From contig CALFMN010000231.1 in the NCBI GenBank assembly GCA_937879875.1, positions 1 through 64,000 of the forward strand: a DNA stretch of 64,000 nucleotides, written 5' to 3'. A program made the translations under genes and the position numbers. This document shows, one piece after another, positions 8,862 through 17,703 of the stretch; within the stretch, counting starts at the first letter, position 1; each line of letters starts with the position of its first letter. The notes under the pieces are model-generated. The model was not told the DNA's origin and searched no databases. It saw only the letters and a program-made list of their open reading frames with translations. Source of the stretch: an uncultured Chloroflexota bacterium. GTDB lineage: Bacteria > Chloroflexota > Dehalococcoidia > CAUJGQ01.

Positions 8862-9579
8862 TCCCCGGACCACGCCGCTGCGATGCGGGCGTACTCGAAG
8901 GGTACGGGCAGTTGGTATGAAGACAACAGCGGTGGCGGGCGATCGCGCCGACGCGCTGAGACGCCTCTCAGCGGGCGCGAATCCGCCCAATGGCTCGTGA
9001 ATACCACTAGAGCCGCTGCACCGGCCTGAAATGCGAATAGAGCGTGTCGCGGGGATCGGTGCGGGTACCGGCACGCGGCCAGCGTTGTATCGGCGCCAGG
9101 CGGGCGTACACCCGGCGCCGCGACGCATGACTTGCACGCGAATGGGCCAGCGGTGAGGCAATCGCGTGATGATAACGATTCGGTAACGGCCCCTGCGCCG
9201 CGCGACCGCCATGGGCGATGCTCATACTGCCGGCTGAGCGCAGGCATTCGCCCCGCCGGTGAGCATGAGTCTTGCCACCAGCGGCTGCTCGACTCGCGGC
9301 GCCGTACCGCAGGCTGGCCGCCCTTCCTCCCGCGAACGTCATAGGACGCCGCTCCCCGCGCATCTATGACTGGTGGGAGACGACACGCTGCCGGCGCCCC
9401 CTCGTACGGCGGCTCCCGCCCCTGCCCGGCGCTTCGGCGTCTGGCGGGGGCGGCGCCGTTCTCCGGCGCACCGAGAGGCCGGCAGACGTGCGCTCTCTGC
9501 CCTCGCTGCGAGACCTTACGCGCAGCCAGGCATGGCACGAACGGCTTCCGCGCGGTTCAATGGAAGCGGGAGCAGCGGC
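8862..9579. other. long intergenic region, nothing firm
   Basis: About 720 bp between divergent genes. Several frames stay open on both strands, but none has both a ribosome site and a recognisable protein pattern. An N-terminal extension of the DUF983 gene (GTG at 9373 or ATG at 9532) is possible but looks non-coding. Both promoters should lie here. Confidence 0.4.
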
Positions 9580-10092
9580 ATGCGGCGAATCCGGAAGCTG
9601 TTGCGGCGTGGAGTGCTGTTGCGTTGTCCGAGCTGCGGCAAGGCGACGCTGGTGCGCGGCGTGCTGTGCGTGCACCAGCGCTGCCGCGTCTGCGGCCTCG
9701 CCTTCGAGCATGACGAGGGCTTCTTCCTCGGCGCCCTGATCGTGAACTACCTCTTCGCCTTCGTCTTCGGCATCCTGCCGGCGATCGTCGCGGTCGCCGG
9801 GGGCGCTTTGAGCGTGCGCGGTGCGATTCTCGTCGCCTTCGCCGCGGCCCTCTTGTTGCCCGTCGTGTTTTACTGGCACGCGAAGAGCCTGTGGATGGCG
9901 GTCTACTACCTCTTCGTGCCCGACGATCTACGCGCCGCTCGCCTCGAGGCGCTGGCGGCGATCGAGGGCGGACCGGGCACGGGCGAGGCCGCCGGTCCGC
10001 TGAGCGACGCCGAGCGCCAGCGCCGCCAACTCGAAGAGGCGCTGGCCGAACTCGAAGGCGGCAAGCCGGTGTACCGCCGCGGCGGGCGTTGA
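9580..10092 (+). CDS. DUF983 family membrane protein
   Basis: 170 aa. The N-terminal zinc-ribbon pattern CPSCG ... CxxC (residues 16-20 and about 35-38), FEHDEGFFLGA and two transmembrane segments (about 50-68 and 75-98), then WHAKSLWMAVYYL, match the DUF983 family. Its function is not known; family members often lie near respiratory genes, which is not the case here. The 50-residue tail is charged and helical. I chose the ATG at 9580 (GGGAG upstream) because the CPSCG motif follows at the usual distance. Confidence 0.82.
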   Translation: MRRIRKLLRRGVLLRCPSCGKATLVRGVLCVHQRCRVCGLAFEHDEGFFLGALIVNYLFAFVFGILPAIVAVAGGALSVRGAILVAFAAALLLPVVFYWHAKSLWMAVYYLFVPDDLRAARLEALAAIEGGPGTGEAAGPLSDAERQRRQLEEALAELEGGKPVYRRGGR

Positions 10093-10120
10093 GGCGTGTG
10101 GCTCTCATACCATCGGATGG

Positions 10121-10143
10121 GTAGGGGCGCGTGCAACGCGCCT
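10121..10143. repeat. GTAGGGGCG-type hairpin
   Basis: GTAGGGGCGCGT, GCA, ACGCGCCT: a 7-bp stem (GGCGCGT/ACGCGCC) with a three-base loop. It follows the DUF983 gene and belongs to the same hairpin family as 4999 and 58549. Confidence 0.5.
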
Positions 10144-10254
10144 CGCAGCGCGCCGGTTCACCCGACACGCCTTGCCCGCTCAACGCAGGATCGCCCCTGT
10201 CGCCCGTTTCCACGATGTATTCAGATGCATCGGAGGAAAGGACGGGGTCAGGCG

Positions 10255-10317
10255 CCAGAGCGCAGCGCAACCGTCGGCGACTTTGGCCAGAGCGCAGCGC
10301 AACCGTCGGCGACTTTG
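10255..10317. repeat. tandem direct repeat upstream of LigJ-like gene
   Basis: Two copies, 32 bp apart, of a 31-bp unit that contains AGCGCAGCGCAACCGTCGGC and ends GACTTTG (10255-10285 and 10287-10317). A third copy of its last 27 bp lies at 11472-11498, upstream of the next gene. The copies sit about 108 and 94 bp before the two start codons, a layout that fits a shared regulator site. Confidence 0.6.
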
Positions 10318-10424
10318 AATGAGGGCCGCCTCCCGCCTGATTGACCGCGCGCCGCCCGCCGGGGTTAACTACAGCCGTGGCGCGCCTTGCGGCGTTGCCT
10401 CTCAGACTCTCCCGGAGGCGTGCC

Positions 10425-11429
10425 GTGCCGGTCATCGACGTGCACAACCACTACACCACGGTGCCGGCGGCGCTGAACGTCTACCGCGCCGGCCAGATCA
10501 GCGGCGGCAATCAGCCCAGACCGTTCAAATCCAGCAGCATCAGCGACGAGGCGATCGTCGCCTCCGTCAAAGATAAGCAGATCGCGCACATGGCGATGAA
10601 AGGGATCGACCGCCTGATCTTCTCGCCGCAGGCCGGCGCGATGGGCCACCAGTTCGGCGGCGAAAAAGTCAGCCGCTACTGGACGCAGGCCTGCAACGAC
10701 ATGATTCACCGCGTCTGCACGCTCTTCCCGGACAAGCTCTCGCCCTCCTGCCAGTTGCCGCAGTCGCCGGGCGTGCCGCCCGAGCGCTGGCTCGACGAGC
10801 TGGAGTTCCGCGTCAACGAGCAGGGCTTCGTCGCCTGCAACGTCAACCCGGACATCTCCGGCGGTGCGCCGCCGTTCACACCGTCCGTTGCGGACGAATG
10901 GTGGTATCCCCTCTACGACAAGTTGCAGGAGCTGGATGTTCCCGGCCACATCCACGTCAGCGCCACGCTCAACCCCGCCTTTCATATGAACGGCTCGCAT
11001 TACATCGCCTGGCATCACACCGCGGCCTTCGAGATCATGTGGGCGGCCGAACGGATCTTCCACGACTTCCCGCGGCTGAAGCTGGTGATGTCGCACGGCG
11101 GCGGCGCGATGCTTTTGCAGCACAATCGCATCCGCTCGCTGTTCGAGGCGGCGGGCAGAGACTACGATTCGGCGGTCAAAAAGGTTACCTGGGACATGGC
11201 GGTCTACGAGCAGGAGACGATGGCGACGATGGTGCGCCTCGCCGGCGCCGACAGCCTGATGTTCGCCACCGAGATGTGGGGCACGGCGAACGTGATCGAC
11301 CCCAAGACGGGCAAATACTTCGACGACACGCTCGGCATGGTCAAGGCGCTCGGCCTCAGCGTGGAGGACGAGTACAAGCTGCTGGAGGGCAACGCCCGCC
11401 GGCTCTACAGCCGCGCGACGTTCGACTGA
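10425..11429 (+). CDS. amidohydrolase family, 4-oxalomesaconate hydratase (LigJ)-like
   Basis: 334 aa TIM-barrel metal enzyme. The N-terminal DVHNHYTT supplies two metal-binding His residues; PQSPGV, NVNPDISGG, HIHVSATLN, MSHGGGAM and LEGNARRLYSR follow. The whole order closely resembles LigJ, which hydrates 4-oxalomesaconate in the protocatechuate/gallate meta-cleavage pathway; ACMSD-type decarboxylases are the other relatives. A GTG at 10425 is the likely start since GGAGG lies just upstream and the HxH motif follows in seven residues. The next gene encodes an aldolase that could take the product. Confidence 0.8.
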   Translation: MPVIDVHNHYTTVPAALNVYRAGQISGGNQPRPFKSSSISDEAIVASVKDKQIAHMAMKGIDRLIFSPQAGAMGHQFGGEKVSRYWTQACNDMIHRVCTLFPDKLSPSCQLPQSPGVPPERWLDELEFRVNEQGFVACNVNPDISGGAPPFTPSVADEWWYPLYDKLQELDVPGHIHVSATLNPAFHMNGSHYIAWHHTAAFEIMWAAERIFHDFPRLKLVMSHGGGAMLLQHNRIRSLFEAAGRDYDSAVKKVTWDMAVYEQETMATMVRLAGADSLMFATEMWGTANVIDPKTGKYFDDTLGMVKALGLSVEDEYKLLEGNARRLYSRATFD

Positions 11430-11471
11430 CCGGCGATCAATGACGCCGCCCCGCATTGTAGGGGCGCCCAT

Positions 11472-11498
11472 AGCGCAGCGCAACCGTCGGAGACTTTG
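11472..11498. repeat. third copy of the upstream direct repeat
   Basis: AGCGCAGCGCAACCGTCGG followed by AGACTTTG; one base differs from the two copies at 10255-10317. It lies 94 bp before the aldolase start and next to a GTAGGGGCG sequence. Confidence 0.6.
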
Positions 11499-11591
11499 AA
11501 TACTGCGCCCGTCGCGGCAACGCCGCGACACACAGCGCGCGGAACGCAGATCCAGCAGGTGCCGAAGGCGGCACACCGGAAGGGGCGAGGC

Positions 11592-12455
11592 ATGAGCGAA
11601 ATCCCGCGGCTCAATGGCGTGATCGCGGCGCTGGAGGCGGGCAAGCCCGCGTTCACGACCTTCACGCCGCCCGACGTGGAGAGCGCCATCGCCCTCTCGC
11701 AGGCCGACTACGACGGCATCGTCTTCGAGATGGAGCACAATCCCTACGATGTCCGCGCCCTGCGCGACAGCCTGCAATACATGCTCAACCGCCGCCAGAT
11801 CGTCAGCAGCGGCACGCTGGCGCCGCGCGTCACGCCGATCGTGCGCATTCCGCCGAACGGCGTCGAACAGAACTCCTGGGTGGCCAAGCAGGTGCTCGAC
11901 CTCGGCGTCTACGGCGTCGTCTGGCCGCACGTGGGCACGGTCGAAGAGGCGCGCAACGCCGTCTCGGCCTGCCGCTACCCGCGACCGCCGGATGCGGAAC
12001 GCTACGATCCGCCCGGCCTGCGCGGCGACGCGCCCAACAACGCCGCGCGCTACTGGGGCCTGACGCAGCAGGAGTACTACGCCCGCGCTGATGTCTGGCC
12101 GCTGGCGCCGCAGGGCGAGATCCTGGCGATCATCATGATCGAGGAGGTGCGGGCGATCGAAAACCTGCCGCGCATCCTCAAAGAGGTGCCGGGCATCGGC
12201 GTGATCCTGATCGGCGAGGGCGATCTCTCGCAGGAACTCGGCCATCCACGCCAGTACGAGCACCCCGTGGTGCAGGAAGCGATCGGCCAGATCGTGAGTG
12301 TCTGCAAGGACCACAATGTGCCGGTCGGCCATCCACATGTTGATGAGAAGAACGTCGAGCGTGTGCTGGAGCAGGGCTTCCGCTTTTTGATGCCCGCGCC
12401 GGTCCGCAGCTACGGCGCGCTGACGAAGGGCCGCCAACTCGCCGGACGGGCCTGA
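11592..12455 (+). CDS. HpcH/HpaI aldolase family protein
   Basis: 287 aa class II pyruvate-type aldolase. PIVRIPPNG carries the active-site Arg, IMIEEVRAIENL the metal-binding Glu and GEGDLSQELG the metal-binding Asp; PHVGTVEEAR is also typical. Such enzymes cleave 4-hydroxy-2-oxo acids to pyruvate and an aldehyde or oxaloacetate. Next to a LigJ-like hydratase it could cleave 4-carboxy-4-hydroxy-2-oxoadipate, a job usually done by the unrelated LigK/GalC; this is an inference. The ATG at 11592 has GGGGCGAGG upstream. The frame extends further upstream without coding character. Confidence 0.82.
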   Translation: MSEIPRLNGVIAALEAGKPAFTTFTPPDVESAIALSQADYDGIVFEMEHNPYDVRALRDSLQYMLNRRQIVSSGTLAPRVTPIVRIPPNGVEQNSWVAKQVLDLGVYGVVWPHVGTVEEARNAVSACRYPRPPDAERYDPPGLRGDAPNNAARYWGLTQQEYYARADVWPLAPQGEILAIIMIEEVRAIENLPRILKEVPGIGVILIGEGDLSQELGHPRQYEHPVVQEAIGQIVSVCKDHNVPVGHPHVDEKNVERVLEQGFRFLMPAPVRSYGALTKGRQLAGRA

Positions 12456-12537
12456 TGGGCGAGCGCCGGCGGCTCCCGATCGCGAGGCCACTGGCGAACT
12501 CACGCACGCTCGCCAGCGCTGCATTGCAGGAGCCGCG

Positions 12538-13863
12538 ATGAGCGTCGCAGCCTCCCGGCCGCCGCTGCGCGACGCCTTTCGCGCGCTGAACACGCCGAAC
12601 TTCCGCCTGTTCTGGTCCGCGCAGCTCTTCTCGCAGATGGGCACGTGGATGCAGCGGCTCGCTCAGGCCTGGCTGGTGCTGAAGCTCACCAACTCGCCGC
12701 TGGCGCTGGGCACGATTACCACCGTGCAGTTCGCGCCGATCCTGTTCCTCTCGCTCGCGGGCGGCGTCTTCGCCGACCGGCTGCCGAAGCGCCGGCTGCT
12801 GTTCGCCACGCAGCTCACGCTGTTCGTGCAGGCGCTTGTGCTTGGCCTGCTGACGGCGGCGGGACGGATCACGATCCCGGAGATCTACCTGCTCGCGGCG
12901 ATCCTCGGCGTCGCCACGGCGATCGACACGCCGACGACGCAGGCCTTCACCGTCGAGCTGGCCGGCCGCGACGACCTGCCCAACGCGATTGCGCTCAACG
13001 CCACGCAGATGACCGCCGCGCGCATCACAGGTCCGGCGATCGCCGGCGTCGGCATCGCCGTGGTCGGCGTGTCCGGCTGCTTTCTGTTCAACGCGGTGAG
13101 CTATCTGGCGGTCGTGGTCTGCCTGCTGCTGCTGCGCGCCGACCGCATGTTCGCCGGCCGGCCGGCGAGCCACGGCGGCATCTTCGCGCAGTTGCGGGAG
13201 GGCATCTCCTTCTCGCTGACGACGCCGGACGTGGCGCTCGTGCTGCTGCTGATGGCGGCGCTGGGCACCTTCGGTTACAACTTCGCGGTCGTGCTGCCGC
13301 TGTTCGACCAATACGTGCTGCACGCGGGCTCGATCGTCTTCGGCCTGCTCAACGTGGCGATGGGAGCCGGCTCGTTGCTCGCCTCGCTGCATCTCGCCTA
13401 CCGCGGCCGGCCGGCGCGGCGCGCCCTGCTGCTGAGCGTGGCCGGCTTCAGCCTGCTGCTGCTGACGTTCGCCTATTCGCAGCGCGTCTGGCTGGCGATC
13501 CCGGTGCTGGTGCCGCTCGGTGTGTGCAGCATCGCCTTCTTGACGACGGGCCAGACGCGTCTGCAACTGGTCACGCCGGCGCAGATGCAGGGACGGGTGA
13601 TGAGCCTCTACCAGGTGCTGATCGGCGGCACCACGCCGATCGGCGCCACGCTGGTCGGCTTTCTGGCGCAGCGCTTCAACGTGCCGTTCGCCGTGACGTT
13701 GATGGCGATGCTCTGCGCGACGGGCGTCGGCATCGCCCTGCTCTACACGCGCCGCAACCAGGCGCGCATGACGCCGGACGACCAGATGTTGACCGTCGCT
13801 GCACTGCGGGCTGATGAGCAGCCCGCAGTGGCGGCGACGGCGCCCGCGGCCGCGTCGGGCTGA
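12538..13863 (+). CDS. MFS transporter (EntS/DHA3-like)
   Basis: 441 aa with about 12 membrane helices. The opening FRALNTPNFRLFWSAQLFSQ and GTWMQRLAQAWLVLKLT are typical of the MFS branch that includes EntS and macrolide exporters. FADRLPKRRLL is the loop 2-3 signature and GRVMSLYQVL lies in the second half. GGAG before the ATG supports the start. It follows the LigJ-like and aldolase genes by 82 bp on the same strand, so it could move a substrate or product of that pathway, but the family is mostly exporters. A repeat element starts 16 bp after the stop. Confidence 0.88.
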   Translation: MSVAASRPPLRDAFRALNTPNFRLFWSAQLFSQMGTWMQRLAQAWLVLKLTNSPLALGTITTVQFAPILFLSLAGGVFADRLPKRRLLFATQLTLFVQALVLGLLTAAGRITIPEIYLLAAILGVATAIDTPTTQAFTVELAGRDDLPNAIALNATQMTAARITGPAIAGVGIAVVGVSGCFLFNAVSYLAVVVCLLLLRADRMFAGRPASHGGIFAQLREGISFSLTTPDVALVLLLMAALGTFGYNFAVVLPLFDQYVLHAGSIVFGLLNVAMGAGSLLASLHLAYRGRPARRALLLSVAGFSLLLLTFAYSQRVWLAIPVLVPLGVCSIAFLTTGQTRLQLVTPAQMQGRVMSLYQVLIGGTTPIGATLVGFLAQRFNVPFAVTLMAMLCATGVGIALLYTRRNQARMTPDDQMLTVAALRADEQPAVAATAPAAASG

Positions 13864-13879
13864 GCGCGGCGCGGCTATC

Positions 13880-13965
13880 GGCCCTCACCCCCGTCCCCTC
13901 TCCCAATCCTGGGCGAGGGGCGATCCGGCGTGTAGTGTTCCGTGGCCGGCGCGATTAACCGGATG
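13880..13965. repeat. MITE-like element, copy B (left arm only)
   Basis: The left arm GGCCCTCACCCCCGTCCCCT with the CCCAATCCTGGGCGAGGGGCGATCC module is intact, and a degenerate GATTAACCGG core follows near 13953. No right arm is found. Solo or decayed copy. Confidence 0.65.
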
Positions 13966-13996
13966 CCGGTGCGTGAAGCGGCCGGCCAGGCGAGCA

Positions 13997-15238
13997 TCAG
14001 GGCGAGCGCCTCAGCGTTTGCCCTTGTGGAGCGTTTTGCTCCCGCGGCGTCACGATGCGGCCGTCGCGGGCGATACGCAGGCGGCGCCCGCGCCAGACGA
14101 CGGTCGTGCTGCACAGGCTCCAGCAATACGCGGCGAGCAAGGCCGACATGGACAGCGGTAACAGCACGTAGCCGCTCGCGCGTGCACGCGTGCCGATGCC
14201 GGCGCGGCCGGTCAAAAGCGGCGAGGCGGCGGCGGCAAGTCCGAACACGGTTAGCGCACGCGCACGCTCGTGCATGGCGTCGCGTTGCAGCGGCAGCGAG
14301 GCAAGCGCCGCGAGCGGCAGCAGCCAGCCGAGCAGGATCAGGGCCATGCAGGCGTACTCGGCCGGCTTCATGCGGCGCAGCCCCACCAGCCAGCGCTGCC
14401 AGTGGCGCAGCAGTTCCGCCCAGCTCAGCGGCGCGGCCAGCACGTCCACCGGCCGGCGCAGCAGCGCACAACGCCAGCCCTGCCGCCGCAGCGCCCGCTC
14501 AAGCGCGATGTCTTCGGTGAGGAAGCGGCCGAGAGCGGCGAAGCCTCCGGCCGCGTCGACGCACTCGCGCCGCACGAGCATCAGCGTGCCCCAGAGGCCG
14601 TGCGCCCCGCGCAGTTGCGCCGACGCATACTCGAATGGCGCCAGCACGTTGTTGACGAGCACCTGCTCCAGCCGCGCCGGCAGCCCCGCGGCGAAGACGA
14701 TCTGCGGCGTGGCCGACACCGCGCCGGTCCGCTCGTCAATCGCGGCAGCGAAGCGACGCAGGGTGTCCCGGTCGGCCAGGGTATCTGAGTCGGAGATCAG
14801 CAGCCAGTCGTGGAGCGCGTCGGCAGCCGCGGCCGCCAGGTTGTGCGACTTGCCGTTCACGCCTGGGTCGGGGTTCGGCCCGGAGAGCACGCAGCGCACC
14901 TGTCCGGCGAACTCGCTGGCCAGGGCAACGGCGAGCGAGTACAGCGGTTCGGCCGCGTCCTCGAAGGCGAAGATCAACTCCCACCCCGCCGGATACTCGA
15001 GCATGCACCACGAACGAAACGCCGCTTCCGCCTGCGGTTCCGTTCCGTGCACCGGCTTGAGGATCGAAATCGGCGGGAAGAGCGTGGCAAGCGGCTCCGC
15101 CCCGTACCGGAAGCGGATCGCCAGCAGATCGCGCAACACAAGCCCGATCGCCACGCACAGCACCGCCTGCGCCAGCGCATCGCCATGCACCAGCCAGTGC
15201 AGCGCGCTACCCGCCGCTTCGCCCATGAGCGCCCGCAC
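13997..15238 (-). CDS. GT2/GT21-like glycosyltransferase (HpnI/ceramide glucosyltransferase type)
   Basis: 413 aa. A membrane helix at the N-terminus, then PPISILKPVHGTEP, LISDSDT (the D-x-D motif), GLWGTLMLVRRE, FLTEDIALERAL and the HWQRWLVGLR (Q/RxxRW) motif, ending in two or three more helices. This layout matches ceramide glucosyltransferase-like enzymes and HpnI, which adds N-acetylglucosamine to bacteriohopanetetrol. No other hopanoid gene is nearby, so the acceptor lipid is unproven. The GTG at 15238 has GGAGGGCGGAGG just upstream; an ATG four codons later is also possible. Confidence 0.82.
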   Translation of the reverse strand: MRALMGEAAGSALHWLVHGDALAQAVLCVAIGLVLRDLLAIRFRYGAEPLATLFPPISILKPVHGTEPQAEAAFRSWCMLEYPAGWELIFAFEDAAEPLYSLAVALASEFAGQVRCVLSGPNPDPGVNGKSHNLAAAAADALHDWLLISDSDTLADRDTLRRFAAAIDERTGAVSATPQIVFAAGLPARLEQVLVNNVLAPFEYASAQLRGAHGLWGTLMLVRRECVDAAGGFAALGRFLTEDIALERALRRQGWRCALLRRPVDVLAAPLSWAELLRHWQRWLVGLRRMKPAEYACMALILLGWLLPLAALASLPLQRDAMHERARALTVFGLAAAASPLLTGRAGIGTRARASGYVLLPLSMSALLAAYCWSLCSTTVVWRGRRLRIARDGRIVTPREQNAPQGQTLRRSP

Positions 15239-15344
15239 CCTCCGCCCTCCGCCCTCTATTTCCTATTCCCTAACCCCTATTCCCTATCGGCTACAATGCA
15301 CCGGCGGCACGGCGCGACCAACGCGCCAGCCGGGGAGCGGAGCC

Positions 15345-16202
15345 ATGCACCACGCGCTGATGATCTTTGCCACGGAGTACGCGATCCCGGTCGATCGGCT
15401 GGCCGCAATCGCCGAGGACCGCGGCTTCGAGTCACTGTTCGTGCCGGAACACCCGGCGATTCCCTACGACCGGCGTACGCCCTATCCGCCGGGCGAGCCG
15501 CTGCCCAAAGAGTACTGGCACATCATCGATCCGTTCGTGGCGCTTGCCTATGCCGCGCGGGCCACGACGCGGCTCAGGCTCGGCACGGGCATCTGCCTCG
15601 TCTCCGAGCACGAGCCGATCCAGCTCGCCAAGACGATCGCCAGCCTCGACCATCTCTCGGGCGGCCGCTTCATCTTCGGCATCGGCGCCGGCTGGCTGCG
15701 CGAAGAAGCGGAACTGTTCGGCACCGATTTCGACAAGCGCTGGGCGATCACCGCCGACCGCATCAAGGCGATGAAGGCGATCTGGACGCAGGAGGAGCCG
15801 GAATATCACGGCAGGCATGTGGACTTCGAGAAGATCGCCGTCAACCCCAAGCCGGCGCAGAAGCCGCACCCGCCGGTGCTGATCGGCGCCGGCTCGCGCT
15901 GGGCGCGGCAGCGCGTGGTGGACTGGGCCGAGGGCTGGATGCCGAACTTCATCACGCCGGCGCGCATGGTGCGCGGCATGGAGGAGATCCGCACCCGCGC
16001 CGCCGAGAAGGGCCGCGACCCGAAGACGATCTCCTACACGGCCTTCGGCGTGCCGCCCGACGCGGACACGCTGCGCGCCTACGCGGACGCCGGCACGGAT
16101 CGCGTGATCTTCGTGCTGCCGCCGAAAGGCGAGGACGAGGTGTTGCCCGTGATCGATCGCATCAGCGCCGCGATGCGCGAGGCAAGCGCCGCTCGGCGCT
16201 GA
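15345..16202 (+). CDS. LLM-class (probably F420-dependent) oxidoreductase
   Basis: 285 aa luciferase-like monooxygenase fold. LFVPEHPAIP, RLRLGTGICLVSEHEP, LDHLSGGRFIFGIGAGWL, EEPEYHGRHV and PPVLIGAGS are the standard motifs of the F420-dependent subfamily. It would catalyse hydride transfer with F420 or FMN; substrate unknown. GGGGAGCGG just before the ATG fixes the start. The frame remains open for over 1 kb upstream, but that part opposes the glycosyltransferase and is not coding. A VOC and a cyclase-family gene follow on the same strand. Confidence 0.88.
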   Translation: MHHALMIFATEYAIPVDRLAAIAEDRGFESLFVPEHPAIPYDRRTPYPPGEPLPKEYWHIIDPFVALAYAARATTRLRLGTGICLVSEHEPIQLAKTIASLDHLSGGRFIFGIGAGWLREEAELFGTDFDKRWAITADRIKAMKAIWTQEEPEYHGRHVDFEKIAVNPKPAQKPHPPVLIGAGSRWARQRVVDWAEGWMPNFITPARMVRGMEEIRTRAAEKGRDPKTISYTAFGVPPDADTLRAYADAGTDRVIFVLPPKGEDEVLPVIDRISAAMREASAARR

Positions 16203-16280
16203 CCGACCCTCGCGTGGATTGCGCGGCAACGGAACGCCGCGGTAACCTACGAACATTCGTTCTTGCGAAGGGAGTGTTCG

Positions 16281-16709
16281 ATGGAACCGCGCATCAGCAT
16301 CATCACGCTTGGCGTCGCGGATCTGCCGCGGGCGATTCGTTTCTACGGTGACGGCCTCGGCTGGCCGCGCTCCAGCACCGGTGGAGACGAGATCGCGTTC
16401 TTCCGCACTCGCGGCGTGGTGCTGGCGCTCTATCCGCGCGATCTGCTCGCCGCCGATGCCAATCTCGCGGAGACGGGCAGCGGCTTCGGCGGCATCACGC
16501 TCGCGCACAACGTCGGCAGCAAGGCAGAGGCCGATGCCGTGCTGGCGCAGGCGGTGTCCGCGGGCGCGACGCTGATCAAGCCGGCGAAGGACGCCGAGTG
16601 GGGCGGCTACTCGGGCTACTTTGCCGACCCCGACGGCTACCCCTGGGAGGTGGCCTGGGCGCCGGGCTTTTCGCTAGCGGCCGATGGCAGCGTACAGTTG
16701 CCAGCCTGA
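16281..16709 (+). CDS. VOC (glyoxalase) family protein
   Basis: 142 aa. ITLGVADLPRAIRFYGDGLG at the N-terminus and GYFADPDGYPWEVAW at the C-terminus are the two halves of a vicinal oxygen chelate fold; the C-terminal Glu is a likely metal ligand, but the usual first His is replaced (IITLGV), so metal binding may be altered. GGGAG seven bases before the ATG fixes the start. It lies between two catabolic-type genes on the same strand. Substrate unknown. Confidence 0.85.
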   Translation: MEPRISIITLGVADLPRAIRFYGDGLGWPRSSTGGDEIAFFRTRGVVLALYPRDLLAADANLAETGSGFGGITLAHNVGSKAEADAVLAQAVSAGATLIKPAKDAEWGGYSGYFADPDGYPWEVAWAPGFSLAADGSVQLPA

Positions 16710-16779
16710 GCCGCCGCGTTCCATGCTGCGAGGGACGCGGGGCGCATACCGCCCGGCGAAGCATCGGGGGAGAACGTCG

Positions 16780-17691
16780 ATGATGCAGCGCACGGTTCCC
16801 AGCAAAGACGAGGTCATGTCCTGGATTCGGGAGAAGAACAACTGGAACCGCTGGGGCGCGGACGACCAGAAGGGCGCGATCAACCTGATCACGCCGGAGA
16901 AGCGCGTCGCGGCGGCCAGGCTCGTGCGCACGGGTCGCAGCGTCTCGCTCAGCCGCGAGTGGCCCAAGACGCCGGCGCCGAACAACCCCACGCCTGCACA
17001 GCACTGGATCCGCTGGATGAACCGCGGCTCCGGCGGCGCGGCGGTCGACTACTACGGCATTCAGTACCACGGCTGGGCCACCACGCACGTCGATGCGCTC
17101 TGCCACGTCTGGGACGAGAAGGGCCTCTGGAACGGCCGCACCGTCGAGCAGGTGCTGACACCGAGCGGCGCCGTGCTCAACGATATCGACCAGTGGCGCG
17201 AGGGCATCGTCACGCGCGGCGTGCTGCTGGACGTGCCGCGCTTCCGCGGCGAGCCGTACGTTACCGAAGCGAAGCCGGTGCACGGCTGGGAGCTGGAAGA
17301 GATCGCCGCGAAGCAGGGCGTGAAGCTTGAGCCGGGCGATGCGCTCTGCGTCTATTCCGGCCGTGAGGCCTTTCACGCGGCCAATCCGGAGTGGAAGGGC
17401 GGCGTGCCCTCGCCGGGGCTGCACGCGTCGTGTCTGCAATTCCTGCGCGAGCACGACATCGCCGTGCTGAGCTGGGACATGATGGACGCCTCGCCCAACG
17501 AGTACGGCATTCCCTGGACGATGCACGCCGCGATCTTCGCCTTCGGCGTGGCGCTGATCGACAACTCGCTGCTGCAGCCGCTGGCCGAGGCCTGCGCTGA
17601 GGAGGGCCGCTGTGAGTTCATGCTGACGGTGGCGCCGCTGCGCGTGGTTGGCGGCACCGGCTCACCGGCCAACCCGCTGGCGCTGTTCTGA
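16780..17691 (+). CDS. cyclase family protein (kynurenine formamidase-like hydrolase)
   Basis: 303 aa. The HGWATTHVDALCHV segment (about residues 105-118) is the HxGTHxDxxxH-type metal-binding signature of the cyclase family, with Trp-Ala in place of the usual Gly-Thr spacing. LEPGDALCVYSGR and the late DMMDASPNEYG follow. Relatives include kynurenine formamidase, isatin hydrolase and polyketide cyclases, so the reaction is uncertain. GGGGGAG before the ATG-ATG pair supports the start. It follows the VOC gene by 70 bp. Confidence 0.85.
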   Translation: MMQRTVPSKDEVMSWIREKNNWNRWGADDQKGAINLITPEKRVAAARLVRTGRSVSLSREWPKTPAPNNPTPAQHWIRWMNRGSGGAAVDYYGIQYHGWATTHVDALCHVWDEKGLWNGRTVEQVLTPSGAVLNDIDQWREGIVTRGVLLDVPRFRGEPYVTEAKPVHGWELEEIAAKQGVKLEPGDALCVYSGREAFHAANPEWKGGVPSPGLHASCLQFLREHDIAVLSWDMMDASPNEYGIPWTMHAAIFAFGVALIDNSLLQPLAEACAEEGRCEFMLTVAPLRVVGGTGSPANPLALF

Positions 17692-17703
17692 GGCAGTGCC
17701 GGC

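Noticed and set aside
10365..12644. 759-aa open frame on the minus strand
   Set aside because: It lies opposite the LigJ-like and aldolase genes and has no family motifs; GC-rich coding DNA commonly leaves the opposite frame open.
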